A stretch of 64,000 nucleotides of DNA, taken from Halovenus halobia (GTDB lineage Archaea; Halobacteriota; Halobacteria; Halobacteriales; Haloarculaceae). Each line of letters starts with the position of its first letter. The first letter of the stretch is position 1. Below, piece by piece: positions 56,090 to 64,000 of the stretch. The notes beneath the pieces were generated by a model. That model was not told the DNA's origin, searched no databases, and worked only from the letters and a program-made list of their open reading frames with translations. The position numbers and the translations under genes were made by a program. Location of the stretch: assembly GCF_051414135.1 (NCBI RefSeq), contig NZ_JBLKOA010000002.1, positions 124,001 through 188,000 of the forward strand. The letters are read 5' to 3'.

Positions 56090-56287
56090 ATGGTCCGAAA
56101 GAAGAAGCTCAGCCCCAGTGGCGCGAAAGACGATGACGGCGAGTATCACAACGTGCATATCAATCTCCACGAGGACGAACTTGCCGTTGCTGGCATGGAT
56201 ATTGGGGACGAAGTGTTCGTCAGGGTCCGGGATAACAAGATTATTATCCAGAAAGCAGACCCTGACGACGTCGAACACGAGTTCTAA
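56090..56287 (+). CDS. Small AbrB-like protein
   Basis: This 65-residue protein begins MVRKKKLSPSGAK. Its second half (MDIGDEVFVRVRDNKIIIQKAD) has the swapped-hairpin AbrB/MazE/SpoVT pattern. The basic start and acidic end fit a small DNA- or RNA-binding dimer. It is eight bases upstream of pyrD and likely co-transcribed from an AGCTTAAGTGG box near 56047-56057. A specific role is unknown. Confidence 0.7.
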   Translation: MVRKKKLSPSGAKDDDGEYHNVHINLHEDELAVAGMDIGDEVFVRVRDNKIIIQKADPDDVEHEF

Positions 56288-56295
56288 CGTACCCG

Positions 56296-57345
56296 ATGAT
56301 CTACGACATTGCGAAACCGCTCTTTTTCAGACTGCCTGCGGAGACAGCCCACCGGCTGGTTCACCGCTCGCTGGCCATATACCAGCACACACCACTGCGC
56401 TCGGTTGCAGACTCGCAGTTCACTGTCGAGGATAGTCGCCTCGAAACGGAAGCATTCGGCCAACAGTTCCCAAATCCAGTCGGGGTCGCGGCCGGGTTCG
56501 ACAAGAACGCCGAAATCGCCCCGGCACTTGGCTCACTCGGCTTTGGCTTCGTCGAAGTCGGGGGCGTAACAGCAACCCCACAGGCCGGGAATGCTCGCCC
56601 GCGGCTGTTCCGACTGCCAGAGGATGGCGGCCTCATCAACCGGATGGGGCTGAACAACGACGGCGCAGCAGTCATCGGCAAGCGACTCGACGAACTTGAT
56701 GTGGCGTTCCCAGTTGGCGTCAACGTCGCCAAATCAGAGCACGTCGACCCGGAGGACGCGCCAGCAGATTACCGGGAGACGTACGAAGAGGTGGCCGACG
56801 GTGGCGATTTCTTCGTTGTAAACATCTCCTGTCCGAATTCGCAGGGATTCGCGGAGTTGCAGAACCGTGATTCGATGGCCGCAATCATCGAGGCACTGCA
56901 GGACGCGGGCGCGAGTCCGCTGCTGGTCAAACTCTCGCCAGACCTGCCCGAACCGGCCGTCGATGACGCGCTCGATATCGTCACGGAGTTCGACCTCGAT
57001 GGAGTCGTGGCGACAAACACGACGACAGACCGGCCCGCGTCGTTGCGCTCACCAAACCGAATCGAAGGCGGCGGCCTCTCGGGCAAGCCAATCGAGAACC
57101 GAGCAACGCAGATGGTTCGGCACGTCGCCGAGCGCGTCGACGTTCCAGTTGTCGGCGTTGGCGGCGTCTCCTCGGCCGAAGACGCCTACCGAAAAATCAG
57201 GGCCGGCGCGAGTGTCGTCCAGCTGTACACTGGCCTGGTGTACGAAGGCCCGTCGATTGCCCGAGATATCAACCGCGGCCTGCTCACCTTACTCGAACGG
57301 GACGGCTTCGACTCAGTCGAGCAGGCTGTCGGGGCTGACCGTTGA
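56296..57345 (+). CDS. pyrD: Dihydroorotate dehydrogenase, class 2 (quinone)
   Basis: This 349-residue FMN enzyme of pyrimidine synthesis has an N-terminal helical membrane-docking region (about 1-40) that marks class 2. It also has PVGVAAGFDKNAE, a VEVGGVTATPQ segment, catalytic Ser in NISCPNSQGF, and FMN-phosphate loops VGVGGVSSAEDA and VQLYTGLVYEGP. It passes electrons to the quinone pool. Its 3' end overlaps the convergent sulfatase-like gene by about 33 bases. Confidence 0.94.
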   Translation: MIYDIAKPLFFRLPAETAHRLVHRSLAIYQHTPLRSVADSQFTVEDSRLETEAFGQQFPNPVGVAAGFDKNAEIAPALGSLGFGFVEVGGVTATPQAGNARPRLFRLPEDGGLINRMGLNNDGAAVIGKRLDELDVAFPVGVNVAKSEHVDPEDAPADYRETYEEVADGGDFFVVNISCPNSQGFAELQNRDSMAAIIEALQDAGASPLLVKLSPDLPEPAVDDALDIVTEFDLDGVVATNTTTDRPASLRSPNRIEGGGLSGKPIENRATQMVRHVAERVDVPVVGVGGVSSAEDAYRKIRAGASVVQLYTGLVYEGPSIARDINRGLLTLLERDGFDSVEQAVGADR

Positions 57346-58653
57346 GGCTGTCCCGCTGGTACTCGGAAGTTCTTCGGACAATTCTGCAGCAGGAGCGTCG
57401 GTAATTGGGGGTTCACCCTCTTCTGGCACCTCGAACAACCACTCAGTCCCGTTGAACGAGACAACCTTCGTGTCGCCGGTGCGGACGAAGGAGAGTCGTT
57501 CGCCCAGCAGCTCTCGGTCGTACTGAACTGCGCCCGTCCGGAGCAGCGTCTCGATGTCGAGCATCGGCGAGTAGTACGCGCCGCGGGCGAAGTCATCCCT
57601 GCCGCCGGTTTTGAGCGAGCGGTCAGGGTACGAGCGTACCCCGGCCTCGTCGAGAATCGTATGAAAGAGTCGGCGAATCTCGACCTGTCCGTCGACTCGG
57701 TCAGGCCCACCGCCGGGGTAACGGACCGCGAGTGGAACCGAGACGGTGCCGTCGAAGACGCTGAACTGGTGACCAACGAGTCCGTACTCCCCGAGGTGCT
57801 CGCCGTGGTCGGAGACGGCAACAACGAGCGTATCCTCCAGCTGTCCGTGTGCGCGAAGGGACTCGAGCAACGCACCGAACCGGGCGTCCATCGTCCGGAG
57901 GTCGGCGTCGTACAGTTGCCGGAACCGCCGGAGACCACGCTCGTCCATCGGTTGTGCCCCTAACGTGTGCGTACGCTCGTGTTCGACAATCTCGGCGTCG
58001 GCCAGGTCGTCGTCGACGAACCGCGCCGCGTGTTCGGGGTCCGGTGAGCGGGGCAAATGTGCGTCGAAGAGATTGACAAACAGGAAAAAGGGGTCTTCGA
58101 CCTGCTGCAGTCGGTCATCGACTGCGTCAAGGAGCCCATCGTCTTCCGGCGTCGGCGGGTCAGTCGTTGTCTCCGCAGTGTTCTGGAAGCGATTGAACGC
58201 GGCTTCGACGGGTGCTCGCGCCCACCCGGTGTTCGTGAACCAGTTGACCGGCCGCGCGAGCAGGTCAGAGACGACGGCGGGTTCCTGTCGCTGGCTGGGC
58301 ATCTCGTAGCTATCGAAGCCGCGGGCGAATCCGGTTGCTGGCCGAACGTAATCGTTCGGCGAGATGGCATGTGTTTCGTAGCCCGCCTCGGAGAGGAGTT
58401 CAGCGAGGGTCTGTTCGCCAGCGAGTACGGGACTCGCGATCGTCGTGCTGTGGTCGGCAGGGTACTTGCCCGTAAACAGCGAGGCGTGAGACGGAATCGA
58501 CCACGGGGCCTGTGCGATAGCGTCGGTGTACAGCGTCGCCCCCTCGGCAAAGCTATCGAAATTCGGCGTCGTCTCGCGGTTGTAGCCCAGTGCCGAGACG
58601 TGGTCGGCTCGGACAGTGTCCAGCAACACAAACACGACATTGGGCCGACTCAT
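57313..58653 (-). CDS. Sulfatase-family hydrolase (alkaline phosphatase superfamily)
   Basis: From ATG 58653 (MSRPNVVFVLLDTVRADH) the protein has 446 residues. The metal-binding DTVRADH near 11-17 and a second metal site VVAVSDHGEHLGEYGLVGHQ near 290 are clear. The nucleophile position reads WSIPSHASLFTGKYP instead of CxPxR, so no formylglycine can form from a Cys and the usual Arg is missing. Similar archaeal proteins are sulfatase-like, perhaps acting on phospho- or sulfo-sugars or as lipid phosphotransferases. The frame extends upstream, but without family sequence. Confidence 0.82.
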   Translation of the reverse strand: MSRPNVVFVLLDTVRADHVSALGYNRETTPNFDSFAEGATLYTDAIAQAPWSIPSHASLFTGKYPADHSTTIASPVLAGEQTLAELLSEAGYETHAISPNDYVRPATGFARGFDSYEMPSQRQEPAVVSDLLARPVNWFTNTGWARAPVEAAFNRFQNTAETTTDPPTPEDDGLLDAVDDRLQQVEDPFFLFVNLFDAHLPRSPDPEHAARFVDDDLADAEIVEHERTHTLGAQPMDERGLRRFRQLYDADLRTMDARFGALLESLRAHGQLEDTLVVAVSDHGEHLGEYGLVGHQFSVFDGTVSVPLAVRYPGGGPDRVDGQVEIRRLFHTILDEAGVRSYPDRSLKTGGRDDFARGAYYSPMLDIETLLRTGAVQYDRELLGERLSFVRTGDTKVVSFNGTEWLFEVPEEGEPPITDAPAAELSEELPSTSGTASTVSPDSLLD

Positions 58654-58704
58654 CGTTTCTACTGCACAGACACCGAATAAAAAACCCACCGGACGCCGGT
58701 AGCG

Positions 58705-58929
58705 TTACTCGGTGATTGTGAGCCCGGAGCCACCAGCGGCGATGGCCGCGCCCGCGATGATCGCCGCTCCGAGGACGACGAAGCCATCGCTGGGGTCGAG
58801 CCCCGCAATGCCAGCGGCGGCGTCGACGATGAACACCGTGATGAACATGCTCAGAATCGCAAACACGAGGAAGATGATTGCCGCGATGATACTCGCTGCG
58901 AGTGCCCCCACTGAATCGAGTAGTGCCAT
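58705..58929 (-). CDS. Small hydrophobic membrane protein
   Basis: From ATG 58929 (MALLDSVG) the product has 74 residues with two long hydrophobic helices (about 8-36 and 52-70) linked by DAAAGIAGLDPSDG. It resembles no family that I can name. It follows the sulfatase-like gene only by position and is read on the same strand. Confidence 0.6.
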   Translation of the reverse strand: MALLDSVGALAASIIAAIIFLVFAILSMFITVFIVDAAAGIAGLDPSDGFVVLGAAIIAGAAIAAGGSGLTITE

Positions 58930-59035
58930 TACGAGAAAGCATACATAAACCATCTTATAAAAGCTACTGGTCACACCAGTTCGGAGCCGGTAGCAAGCGA
59001 TGTGCTTATTCGCCCGTAGCGGCCAATGGTAGACA

Positions 59036-60703
59036 ATGAGTACGGACACCACAGACGAGCCTGACCCGTTCGAGCAGGCCTGCGCAGAGCTGGTCGACCG
59101 GATTCTCGCGGGCGAACTCGAGCGCGACGACGTCGAGGCTGCCAAGAAGGAGGTCTGTGGAAAATACTCCGCGCCGAAAGTTCCGAAACACTCTGAGCTG
59201 CTGGATTTCGCTCCAGAGGAACGCCGCGAAGAACTCGAGGCCGTCCTGCAGCGCAAGCCTGTGCGGACGGCGTCGGGCGTCTCTCCGGTGGCAATCATGA
59301 CCTCACCCAAGCGGTGTCCACACGGGAAATGTCTCTACTGCCCGGGCGGCCCGGATTCGGAGTTTTCGAGCGCTCAGAGTTACACCGGCCACGAGCCCGC
59401 GGCCGCACGCGGGGAGCAAAATGATTACGACCCCTACGGACAGGTTCGCCTGCGTCTCAACCAACTCAGGGAAATCGGCCACCCGGTCGACAAGGTCGAA
59501 CTCATCCTGATGGGTGGGACGATGACCGCCCGAAGTCACGACTATCAGGAGTGGTTCGTCAAGCGCGCCCTGCAGGCGATGAACGAGTTCGACGCCCACA
59601 CCCAGCCCGACCCGTCCCAGGAACACAGTTTCGCCCAGGACCCCGACGAATACGACTTCGAGTACGTCGAAGATGTCATCGCCAGAAACGAGACTGGCGA
59701 CGTGCGAAACATTGCGACCACCTTCGAGACGAAACCGGACTGGTGTGACCCCGAACAGATCGACCGGATGCTCGACCTCGGTGGGACGAAAGTCGAGGTT
59801 GGCGTCCAGACGACCTACGAGCGAATCAACCGGGAGATGCACCGCGGGCACGGCACACAGGACTCCATCGACGCGAACCGTCGCCTGCGTGACGCCGGGT
59901 TCAAGGTCGGCTTCCACATGATGCCCGGCCAGCCCGGCATGTCCAAAGAGATGTGTCTCGAAGACTTCCGGCGCATCTTCGAGCGCGCCGAGTACAAGCC
60001 GGACTTCCTGAAGATTTACCCGACGCTCGTCGTCGAAGGAACGGCAGTGTACGACTCGTTCCACCGCGGCGAGTTCGAGCCACTGGAGAACGACGAGGCA
60101 GCCGAACTAGTCGCAGAGATCAAGTCGATGATTCCACGATACACGCGCCTCCAGCGCGTCCAGCGGGATATCCCGGCTGATTTCATCGAGGGTGGTGTCT
60201 GGAAATCCAACCTCCGCCAACTCGCCCGCAAGCGAATGGACGAACACGGCTGGAGCTGTGACTGCATCCGGTGTCGAGAGGTCGGCCACAGCGACGAGAA
60301 ACCGGAAACCGTCGAAATGGACGTTATGGAGTACGAGTCCGGTGGTGGCACCGAGTACTTCATCAGCGTCGAGGATTTCGAGAAGGATATCCTCGTGGGC
60401 TTCTGTCGTCTCCGCTTCCCGAACAATCCGGTCCGGCGCGAACTCGACGACGCCGCAGTCGTCCGAGAACTGCACGTCTACGGCAGCCAGGTTGGCGTCG
60501 GCGACCTCGCCGGCGAGGAGGGACTCGTCGACGAACACCAGCACCAGGGCTACGGCAGGCAGTTGCTCGAAAAGGCCGAGACCATCGCCGCGGACGCGGG
60601 CCACGAGAAACTCGCTGTGCTGAGTGGCATTGGCGTGCGGGAGTACTACCGCGAGAAGCTCGACTACAGGCAGGACGGTCCGTACGTCAGCAAAGAGCTC
60701 TAG
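59036..60703 (+). CDS. elp3: tRNA uridine(34) acetyltransferase Elp3
   Basis: This 555-residue archaeal Elp3 makes the cm5U34-type wobble modification. The radical SAM motif is CPHGKCLYC (Cys94, Cys99, Cys102), followed by VELILMGGTMTAR and EVGVQTTYERINREMHRGH. A Cys-rich CDCIRC segment is near 410. The C-terminal GNAT acetyl-CoA site is at about 480-545 (HQHQGYGRQLLEKAE). No other Elongator subunit is expected in archaea. The start at 59036 fits a nearby CTTATTCG box about 30 bases upstream. Confidence 0.94.
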   Translation: MSTDTTDEPDPFEQACAELVDRILAGELERDDVEAAKKEVCGKYSAPKVPKHSELLDFAPEERREELEAVLQRKPVRTASGVSPVAIMTSPKRCPHGKCLYCPGGPDSEFSSAQSYTGHEPAAARGEQNDYDPYGQVRLRLNQLREIGHPVDKVELILMGGTMTARSHDYQEWFVKRALQAMNEFDAHTQPDPSQEHSFAQDPDEYDFEYVEDVIARNETGDVRNIATTFETKPDWCDPEQIDRMLDLGGTKVEVGVQTTYERINREMHRGHGTQDSIDANRRLRDAGFKVGFHMMPGQPGMSKEMCLEDFRRIFERAEYKPDFLKIYPTLVVEGTAVYDSFHRGEFEPLENDEAAELVAEIKSMIPRYTRLQRVQRDIPADFIEGGVWKSNLRQLARKRMDEHGWSCDCIRCREVGHSDEKPETVEMDVMEYESGGGTEYFISVEDFEKDILVGFCRLRFPNNPVRRELDDAAVVRELHVYGSQVGVGDLAGEEGLVDEHQHQGYGRQLLEKAETIAADAGHEKLAVLSGIGVREYYREKLDYRQDGPYVSKEL

Positions 60704-60939
60704 CGACGATTAACCGACCGGTCTGGTGACTCCGACTCGCCACTCGAACTCGGGAACGCGATCCAGACCAGCCCAACCCCAACGAGCGTTCCACCGCCAA
60801 CTGCGAACAGGGCTTCACGAAACGAGCCGTCTGCGTAGGCAGCGATCAGCCCCGCAGACACCGCTACGAGAACAACAAATGCAACCTTGAGCCGCGGGAG
60901 TAGCTGTTGTTGCTGTGTCGCAGCGTCTGAGCGCTCCAT
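60700..60939 (-). CDS. Small two-helix membrane protein
   Basis: This 79-residue protein has a basic Gln-rich N-terminus (MERSDAATQQQQLLPRLK) and two hydrophobic helices (about 18-38 and 44-63). The tail is polar and ends VNRR. Its start codon overlaps the stop of the upstream 60939-61490 gene (ATGA), so they are coupled. Its 3' end overlaps the elp3 stop by a few bases. Unknown function. Confidence 0.65.
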   Translation of the reverse strand: MERSDAATQQQQLLPRLKVAFVVLVAVSAGLIAAYADGSFREALFAVGGGTLVGVGLVWIAFPSSSGESESPDRSVNRR

Positions 60940-61490
60940 CAGTAAAAGCCACGCTCGACGTCTTCTTCAATGATCTCCTCGAACTCGGTGTCGAGCAGCT
61001 CTTCTGCTTCCTCGAAAGTCTCGGTGAACTCGTCCATCTGCTCGGGCCGGTCAGTCATGTCGAACTCCATGGGCCCGTAGGCAGGACTGTCGAGTGCACC
61101 CATCATATCCTCGAACAGTGCCTGCGGTGAGGTCGGTGCGTCAGCGTGGGTCTCGACAACAGTTTCGAGTTCCTTCGCACGTGCTTCGGCAGTGTCCTCG
61201 TCCTCGATGGGTTGCTGGACACCGAACAGCCCGCTGCCCTGCTCGTCGTCGGGGAACAGCGGGTCCAGTTCGTCGTCGATCGAGCGGGCTACCTTCGCGC
61301 CGACACCCTGAACCTGGAATGGGTTTTTCGCGTAGGTCTTGAGCTGGTAGGCGCCGACGGCAGGGTGACCGATGTACATGTCTTCGCCGATGCCGTTGGC
61401 TCGGTCGCCGCCGACCGCGCGCCAGCCGCTTGGGTCTGCGTCACTTTCGACAACATCGCCCAGAATATCCTCCCAGTCACGCACCTTCAT
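60939..61490 (-). CDS. Hypothetical haloarchaeal protein
   Basis: From ATG 61490 (MKVRDWEDILGDVVE) this 183-residue, highly acidic soluble protein has a compact N-terminal domain (GWRAVGGDRANGIGEDMYIG and GAYQLKTYAKNPFQVQGVG segments). A helical acidic C-terminus ends EEDVERGFY. I recognise no catalytic motif. It is conserved-looking and forms an operon with the small membrane protein. It diverges from coaBC by 81 bases. The frame continues upstream, but that part is antisense to coaBC. Confidence 0.7.
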   Translation of the reverse strand: MKVRDWEDILGDVVESDADPSGWRAVGGDRANGIGEDMYIGHPAVGAYQLKTYAKNPFQVQGVGAKVARSIDDELDPLFPDDEQGSGLFGVQQPIEDEDTAEARAKELETVVETHADAPTSPQALFEDMMGALDSPAYGPMEFDMTDRPEQMDEFTETFEEAEELLDTEFEEIIEEDVERGFY

Positions 61491-61571
61491 ACCAGTTGTG
61501 TTGGGGATCCAGCGGATTATACTCTCCGGTAGAACGCTGAGACTTATTTGTGCCCGCCCCCGACTGCTGGT

Positions 61572-62729
61572 ATGCTCTCCGGTGTCAGGGTGGCACTCGG
61601 CGTCGCTGGATCGATCGCGGCGGTCAAGACCGTCGAACTGGCCCACGAGTTGCGCCGTCAGGGCGCGGAGGTCCGGGCCGTCATGACCGACGCTGCCGAG
61701 GGAATCATTCACCCGTGGTCGCTTGAATACGCGACCGAAAACGACGTTGTAACCGAGATTACCGGCCGGGTCGAACACGTCGAGTTGTGCGGCCGTGACG
61801 GCTGGGCCGACGTTTTGCTGGTTGCACCAGCAACAGCCAATACCGTTGGAAAGATGGCCCACGCCGTCGACGATACCCCGGTCACGACCTGTGCGACGAC
61901 GGCCTTCGGTACAGACATGCCAATTGTCGTCGTGCCGGCGATGCACGAACCGATGTACGACCACCCCGGCGTCCTCGACGCACTGGACACGCTGGAGTCG
62001 TGGGGCGTCAGCTTTGTCGACCCGCGTATCGAGGAAGGAAAAGCAAAGATTGCGACCGAGTCGGCGATTGTGACCGGCGTTGCACGGGCAACAACCGACC
62101 ACAGTCTCGCCGGGCAGACAGTTATCATCACGAGCGGCGCAACCACCGAGTCCGTCGACCCGATTCGGACGCTCTCGAACCGGGCCTCTGGAAAGACTGG
62201 GCGTGCGGTCGCCCGCGCGTGTCACGCACGCGGGGCAGAGGTGATACTCGTCCACGACGGCACGGACCTGCCGTGGGCGACCGTCGAGCAGGTGGAGAGC
62301 GCAGCAGAGATGCTTGCCGCCGTCGAAGACCATGCGCCGGCGGCAGACGCACTCGTCTCGGCAGCGGCTATCTCCGATTATACGGTGTCAACCGCCGAAG
62401 AGAAGATTCGGTCCGGCCAAGAGAACCTCACCCTCGAACTGACGCCGACACCGAAACTGATCGACAGCGTCCGCGCAGACCATCCTGACTTGCCGATTGT
62501 CGGCTTCAAGGCCGAAAGTGACGACGACGACGGCAACATCGTCGACCAGGCCCGCCGAATCAGAGAGCGGGCCGACCTTGCGTTCGTGGTCGGAAACGCA
62601 GCCAGCGTCATGGGCGAAGCCGAGACCCGGGCGGCACTGGTTGACGACGACCCAGAGTGGTTCGAAGGGTCGAAAGCAGAGTTGGGTGCCGCCGTTGCTG
62701 AGCGTCTCGGAGCCGAACTCGGAAAATAG
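61572..62729 (+). CDS. coaBC: Bifunctional phosphopantothenoylcysteine decarboxylase / phosphopantothenate-cysteine ligase
   Basis: From ATG 61572 (MLSGVRVALGVAGSIAA) this 385-residue protein supplies 4'-phosphopantetheine for CoA. The CoaC half (1-180) has the flavoprotein start GVAGSIAAVKTVEL, LLVAPATANTVGKMAHAV and the PAMHEPMYDHP active-site clamp. The CoaB half (185-385) has ITSGATTESVDPIRTLSNRASGK, ADALVSAAAISDYTV and a KxxKP-like region with TPTPKLIDSV. Haloarchaeal versions are the same length. A longer frame to 61548 adds nothing recognisable. Confidence 0.93.
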   Translation: MLSGVRVALGVAGSIAAVKTVELAHELRRQGAEVRAVMTDAAEGIIHPWSLEYATENDVVTEITGRVEHVELCGRDGWADVLLVAPATANTVGKMAHAVDDTPVTTCATTAFGTDMPIVVVPAMHEPMYDHPGVLDALDTLESWGVSFVDPRIEEGKAKIATESAIVTGVARATTDHSLAGQTVIITSGATTESVDPIRTLSNRASGKTGRAVARACHARGAEVILVHDGTDLPWATVEQVESAAEMLAAVEDHAPAADALVSAAAISDYTVSTAEEKIRSGQENLTLELTPTPKLIDSVRADHPDLPIVGFKAESDDDDGNIVDQARRIRERADLAFVVGNAASVMGEAETRAALVDDDPEWFEGSKAELGAAVAERLGAELGK

Positions 62730-62780
62730 CCGCCCTTTCGACGTCTGGCGGTTTATTTCTCACCAGTTGAAATGAGGCCG

Positions 62781-62816
62781 CATAGTTTTTATGCAGGCCC
62801 TACCGAGCACATATAA
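62781..62816 (+). promoter_or_regulatory. Promoter region of pilin-like gene 1
   Basis: Two TATA-like boxes, ATAGTTTTTATGC (62782-62794) and ACATATAAGC (62809-62816), precede ATG 62853. The second would give a leader of about 15 bases. Confidence 0.4.
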
Positions 62817-62852
62817 GCGCAGAGTATCACGGCTGCGTAACTAGAGAGACCC

Positions 62853-63326
62853 ATGAAACTCAAGCAACTACTTACCGACGACGACGCAGTCAGTCCGGTT
62901 ATCGGCGTCATCCTGATGGTCGCGATTACCGTTATCCTCGCGGCTGTCATCGCGACGTTCGTACTCGGACTGGGTGAACAGGTCAGCGACACGGCACCGA
63001 ACGCGAACTTCCAGTTCGATTATAACGATAGCGTTTCAGTTGGTGCGAACGAAAACGTGACAATCACCCACACATCCGGTCCAGCAATCGAGGCAAGCAC
63101 GCTCTCAGTCGGTGGTCCTGGTGTTAACAGTTCAGTTGGGTTTACTGAGACTAGGATTGATCAATTTGGACCGAATGATGAGATAAGTGCTGGGGACAGC
63201 CTGACAGTAGTTGGGAACGGCACCTACCCAGAAGATGTGACGTTCACCAATGGTGAAACAGTTAGCGTCATCTGGTCCAGTGAGGGCGACTCCGCGACGC
63301 TGGCGAACTACGAGATTCCGAGCTAG
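62853..63326 (+). CDS. Type IV pilin-like protein 1
   Basis: This 157-residue protein starts MKLKQLLTDDDAVSPVIGVI. The DDDAVSPVIG region before a long hydrophobic helix is the class III signal of archaeal pilins, cut by prepilin peptidase PibD. After the helix come about 110 Asn/Ser/Thr-rich residues, several in NxS/T contexts, so N-glycosylation is likely. It probably assembles into adhesion pili or a related surface fibre. A T-rich terminator follows. Confidence 0.85.
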   Translation: MKLKQLLTDDDAVSPVIGVILMVAITVILAAVIATFVLGLGEQVSDTAPNANFQFDYNDSVSVGANENVTITHTSGPAIEASTLSVGGPGVNSSVGFTETRIDQFGPNDEISAGDSLTVVGNGTYPEDVTFTNGETVSVIWSSEGDSATLANYEIPS

Positions 63327-63340
63327 ACTCGGCTTGGCGG

Positions 63341-63361
63341 ACGCAGTTTTTCTTATTTTCA
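63341..63361 (+). terminator. T-rich terminator after pilin-like gene 1
   Basis: CAGTTTTTCTTATTTTCATTC lies about 20 bases after the stop codon, a long archaeal U-tract. Confidence 0.6.
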
Positions 63362-63501
63362 TTCCCCGTAGCTACTGGGCTACCGAAGGCACCGGCTGGC
63401 GAGCCAACTGCGTTACTGTCAGTACGAATGGAAACATATTTTTAATCTGCTTATCTGGGTTGTAATCAAACAGGTCCCGCGCGTGGCCCGTCCAGAAAAC
63501 G

Positions 63502-64000
63502 ATGGAACTCACTCGCCTGCTGAGCGACGACGAGGCAGTCACTCCGGCCTTCGGAATTGTGTTACTGGGGCTGGTGATTATCCTCGTCGCGGTTGCTGTC
63601 GGATTCGTTGTCTTCACGGCCAGTGACTCGCCAGGAGAGCCACCGCCACAGGCAGGATTTGTCGTCGCGTTTGACGACGAATCCAAGGGGGTCGTCGACG
63701 ACTTTGGCGTGCTCTACGGGTCGAATAGCTCCGAGTACAACGGCAGCTACGACCGCGTGGTTGACGCAGAGATTCCCGGTGAGAAGATTGGTCTCGTTCG
63801 GTTGCGGTACACGGATGGGCCGCCGTTGGAGGTTAGTCGGCTCAAAGTGGAGGGGAACCGACTCACCGAGACAGAGCGGTGGGCAACGGCCTACAGCGGG
63901 TACAACACCAGCGATACCCTCACCAACGGCGAGGAGTTTACGCTGTGGATGCACGTCGAGGACGAACTCCGGATCACGTGGGAAAGAGGGGATGGCACGG
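63502..64000 (+). CDS. Type IV pilin-like protein 2 (3' end cut by window edge)
   Basis: ATG 63502 opens MELTRLLSDDEAVTPAFGIV with the same class III pilin signal and hydrophobic helix as gene 1. A longer secreted part follows (DSPGEPPPQAGFVVAFDDE and a GSNSSEYNGSYDR glycosylation-prone loop). The frame is open at the right edge, at about 166 codons. A TATA-like ATATTTTTAATC at 63436-63447 gives a leader of about 30-35 bases. The extracellular domain differs from gene 1, so they are not simple duplicates. Confidence 0.8.
   Translation, partial: MELTRLLSDDEAVTPAFGIVLLGLVIILVAVAVGFVVFTASDSPGEPPPQAGFVVAFDDESKGVVDDFGVLYGSNSSEYNGSYDRVVDAEIPGEKIGLVRLRYTDGPPLEVSRLKVEGNRLTETERWATAYSGYNTSDTLTNGEEFTLWMHVEDELRITWERGDGT

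Noticed and set aside
61491..62333. Upstream extension of the 60939-61490 gene
   Set aside because: It is antisense to coaBC, and the protein-like part begins at MKVRDWED.

Overview
The window comes from a haloarchaeon (class Halobacteria). The evidence is strongly acidic, GC-rich coding sequence, an archaeal 16S-tRNA-Ala-23S-5S operon with bulge-helix-bulge processing stems, TATA boxes placed so close to start codons that many mRNAs must be nearly leaderless, and typical archaeal genes (PAN, Rio2, archaeal Elp3, MC1 chromatin protein, an SMC-like/RdfA pair, class III pilins). I do not assign a genus. No insertion sequence, CRISPR array or phage block is visible.

Layout. 1-10308 is housekeeping and signalling: a truncated lipoate ligase, the proteasome ATPase PAN, a 7TM histidine kinase, class I ribonucleotide reductase nrdBA with its regulator nrdR, Rio2 and a thioredoxin-reductase-like enzyme. 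10504-30001 is a catabolic island for purines and ureides. It holds a BMP-type nucleoside ABC importer with its binding protein, two TRZ/ATZ-type deaminases, a xanthine-dehydrogenase-like 2Fe-2S and molybdopterin pair with maturation factors (XdhC and MocA types), urate oxidase, HIU hydrolase, OHCU decarboxylase, allantoinase, an allantoate-amidohydrolase-type enzyme, a DUF3830 protein and a divergent IclR regulator. Together these can take purine bases through xanthine, urate, (S)-allantoin and allantoate to ureidoglycine. No FAD subunit of xanthine dehydrogenase and no ureidoglycolate-stage enzyme lie in the window.

30212-32773 is a convergent pair for cell shape, an Sph3-type SMC-like protein and RdfA. 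33254-42861 holds a CBS protein, a soluble chemoreceptor and a lipid-oxidation group (thiolase, acyl-CoA ligase, exported lipase, two acyl-CoA dehydrogenases, MaoC hydratase). 42925-44799 has membrane proteins (PAP2 phosphatase, small MscS).

44911-55226 is the most unusual part. The rRNA operon runs leftward from tandemly duplicated promoters near 54.7-55.2 kb. The tRNA-Cys that commonly ends haloarchaeal rRNA operons lies 4.5 kb further on in the same orientation. Between 5S and tRNA-Cys are a CHAT-type caspase-like protease, a 43-residue membrane peptide, a response regulator, a small unknown protein and a dense cluster of hairpins that may be an undescribed RNA. 55530-64000 returns to conserved genes: MC1, an AbrB-like protein, pyrD, a sulfatase-family enzyme, elp3, coaBC and two pilin-like proteins, the second cut by the window edge.
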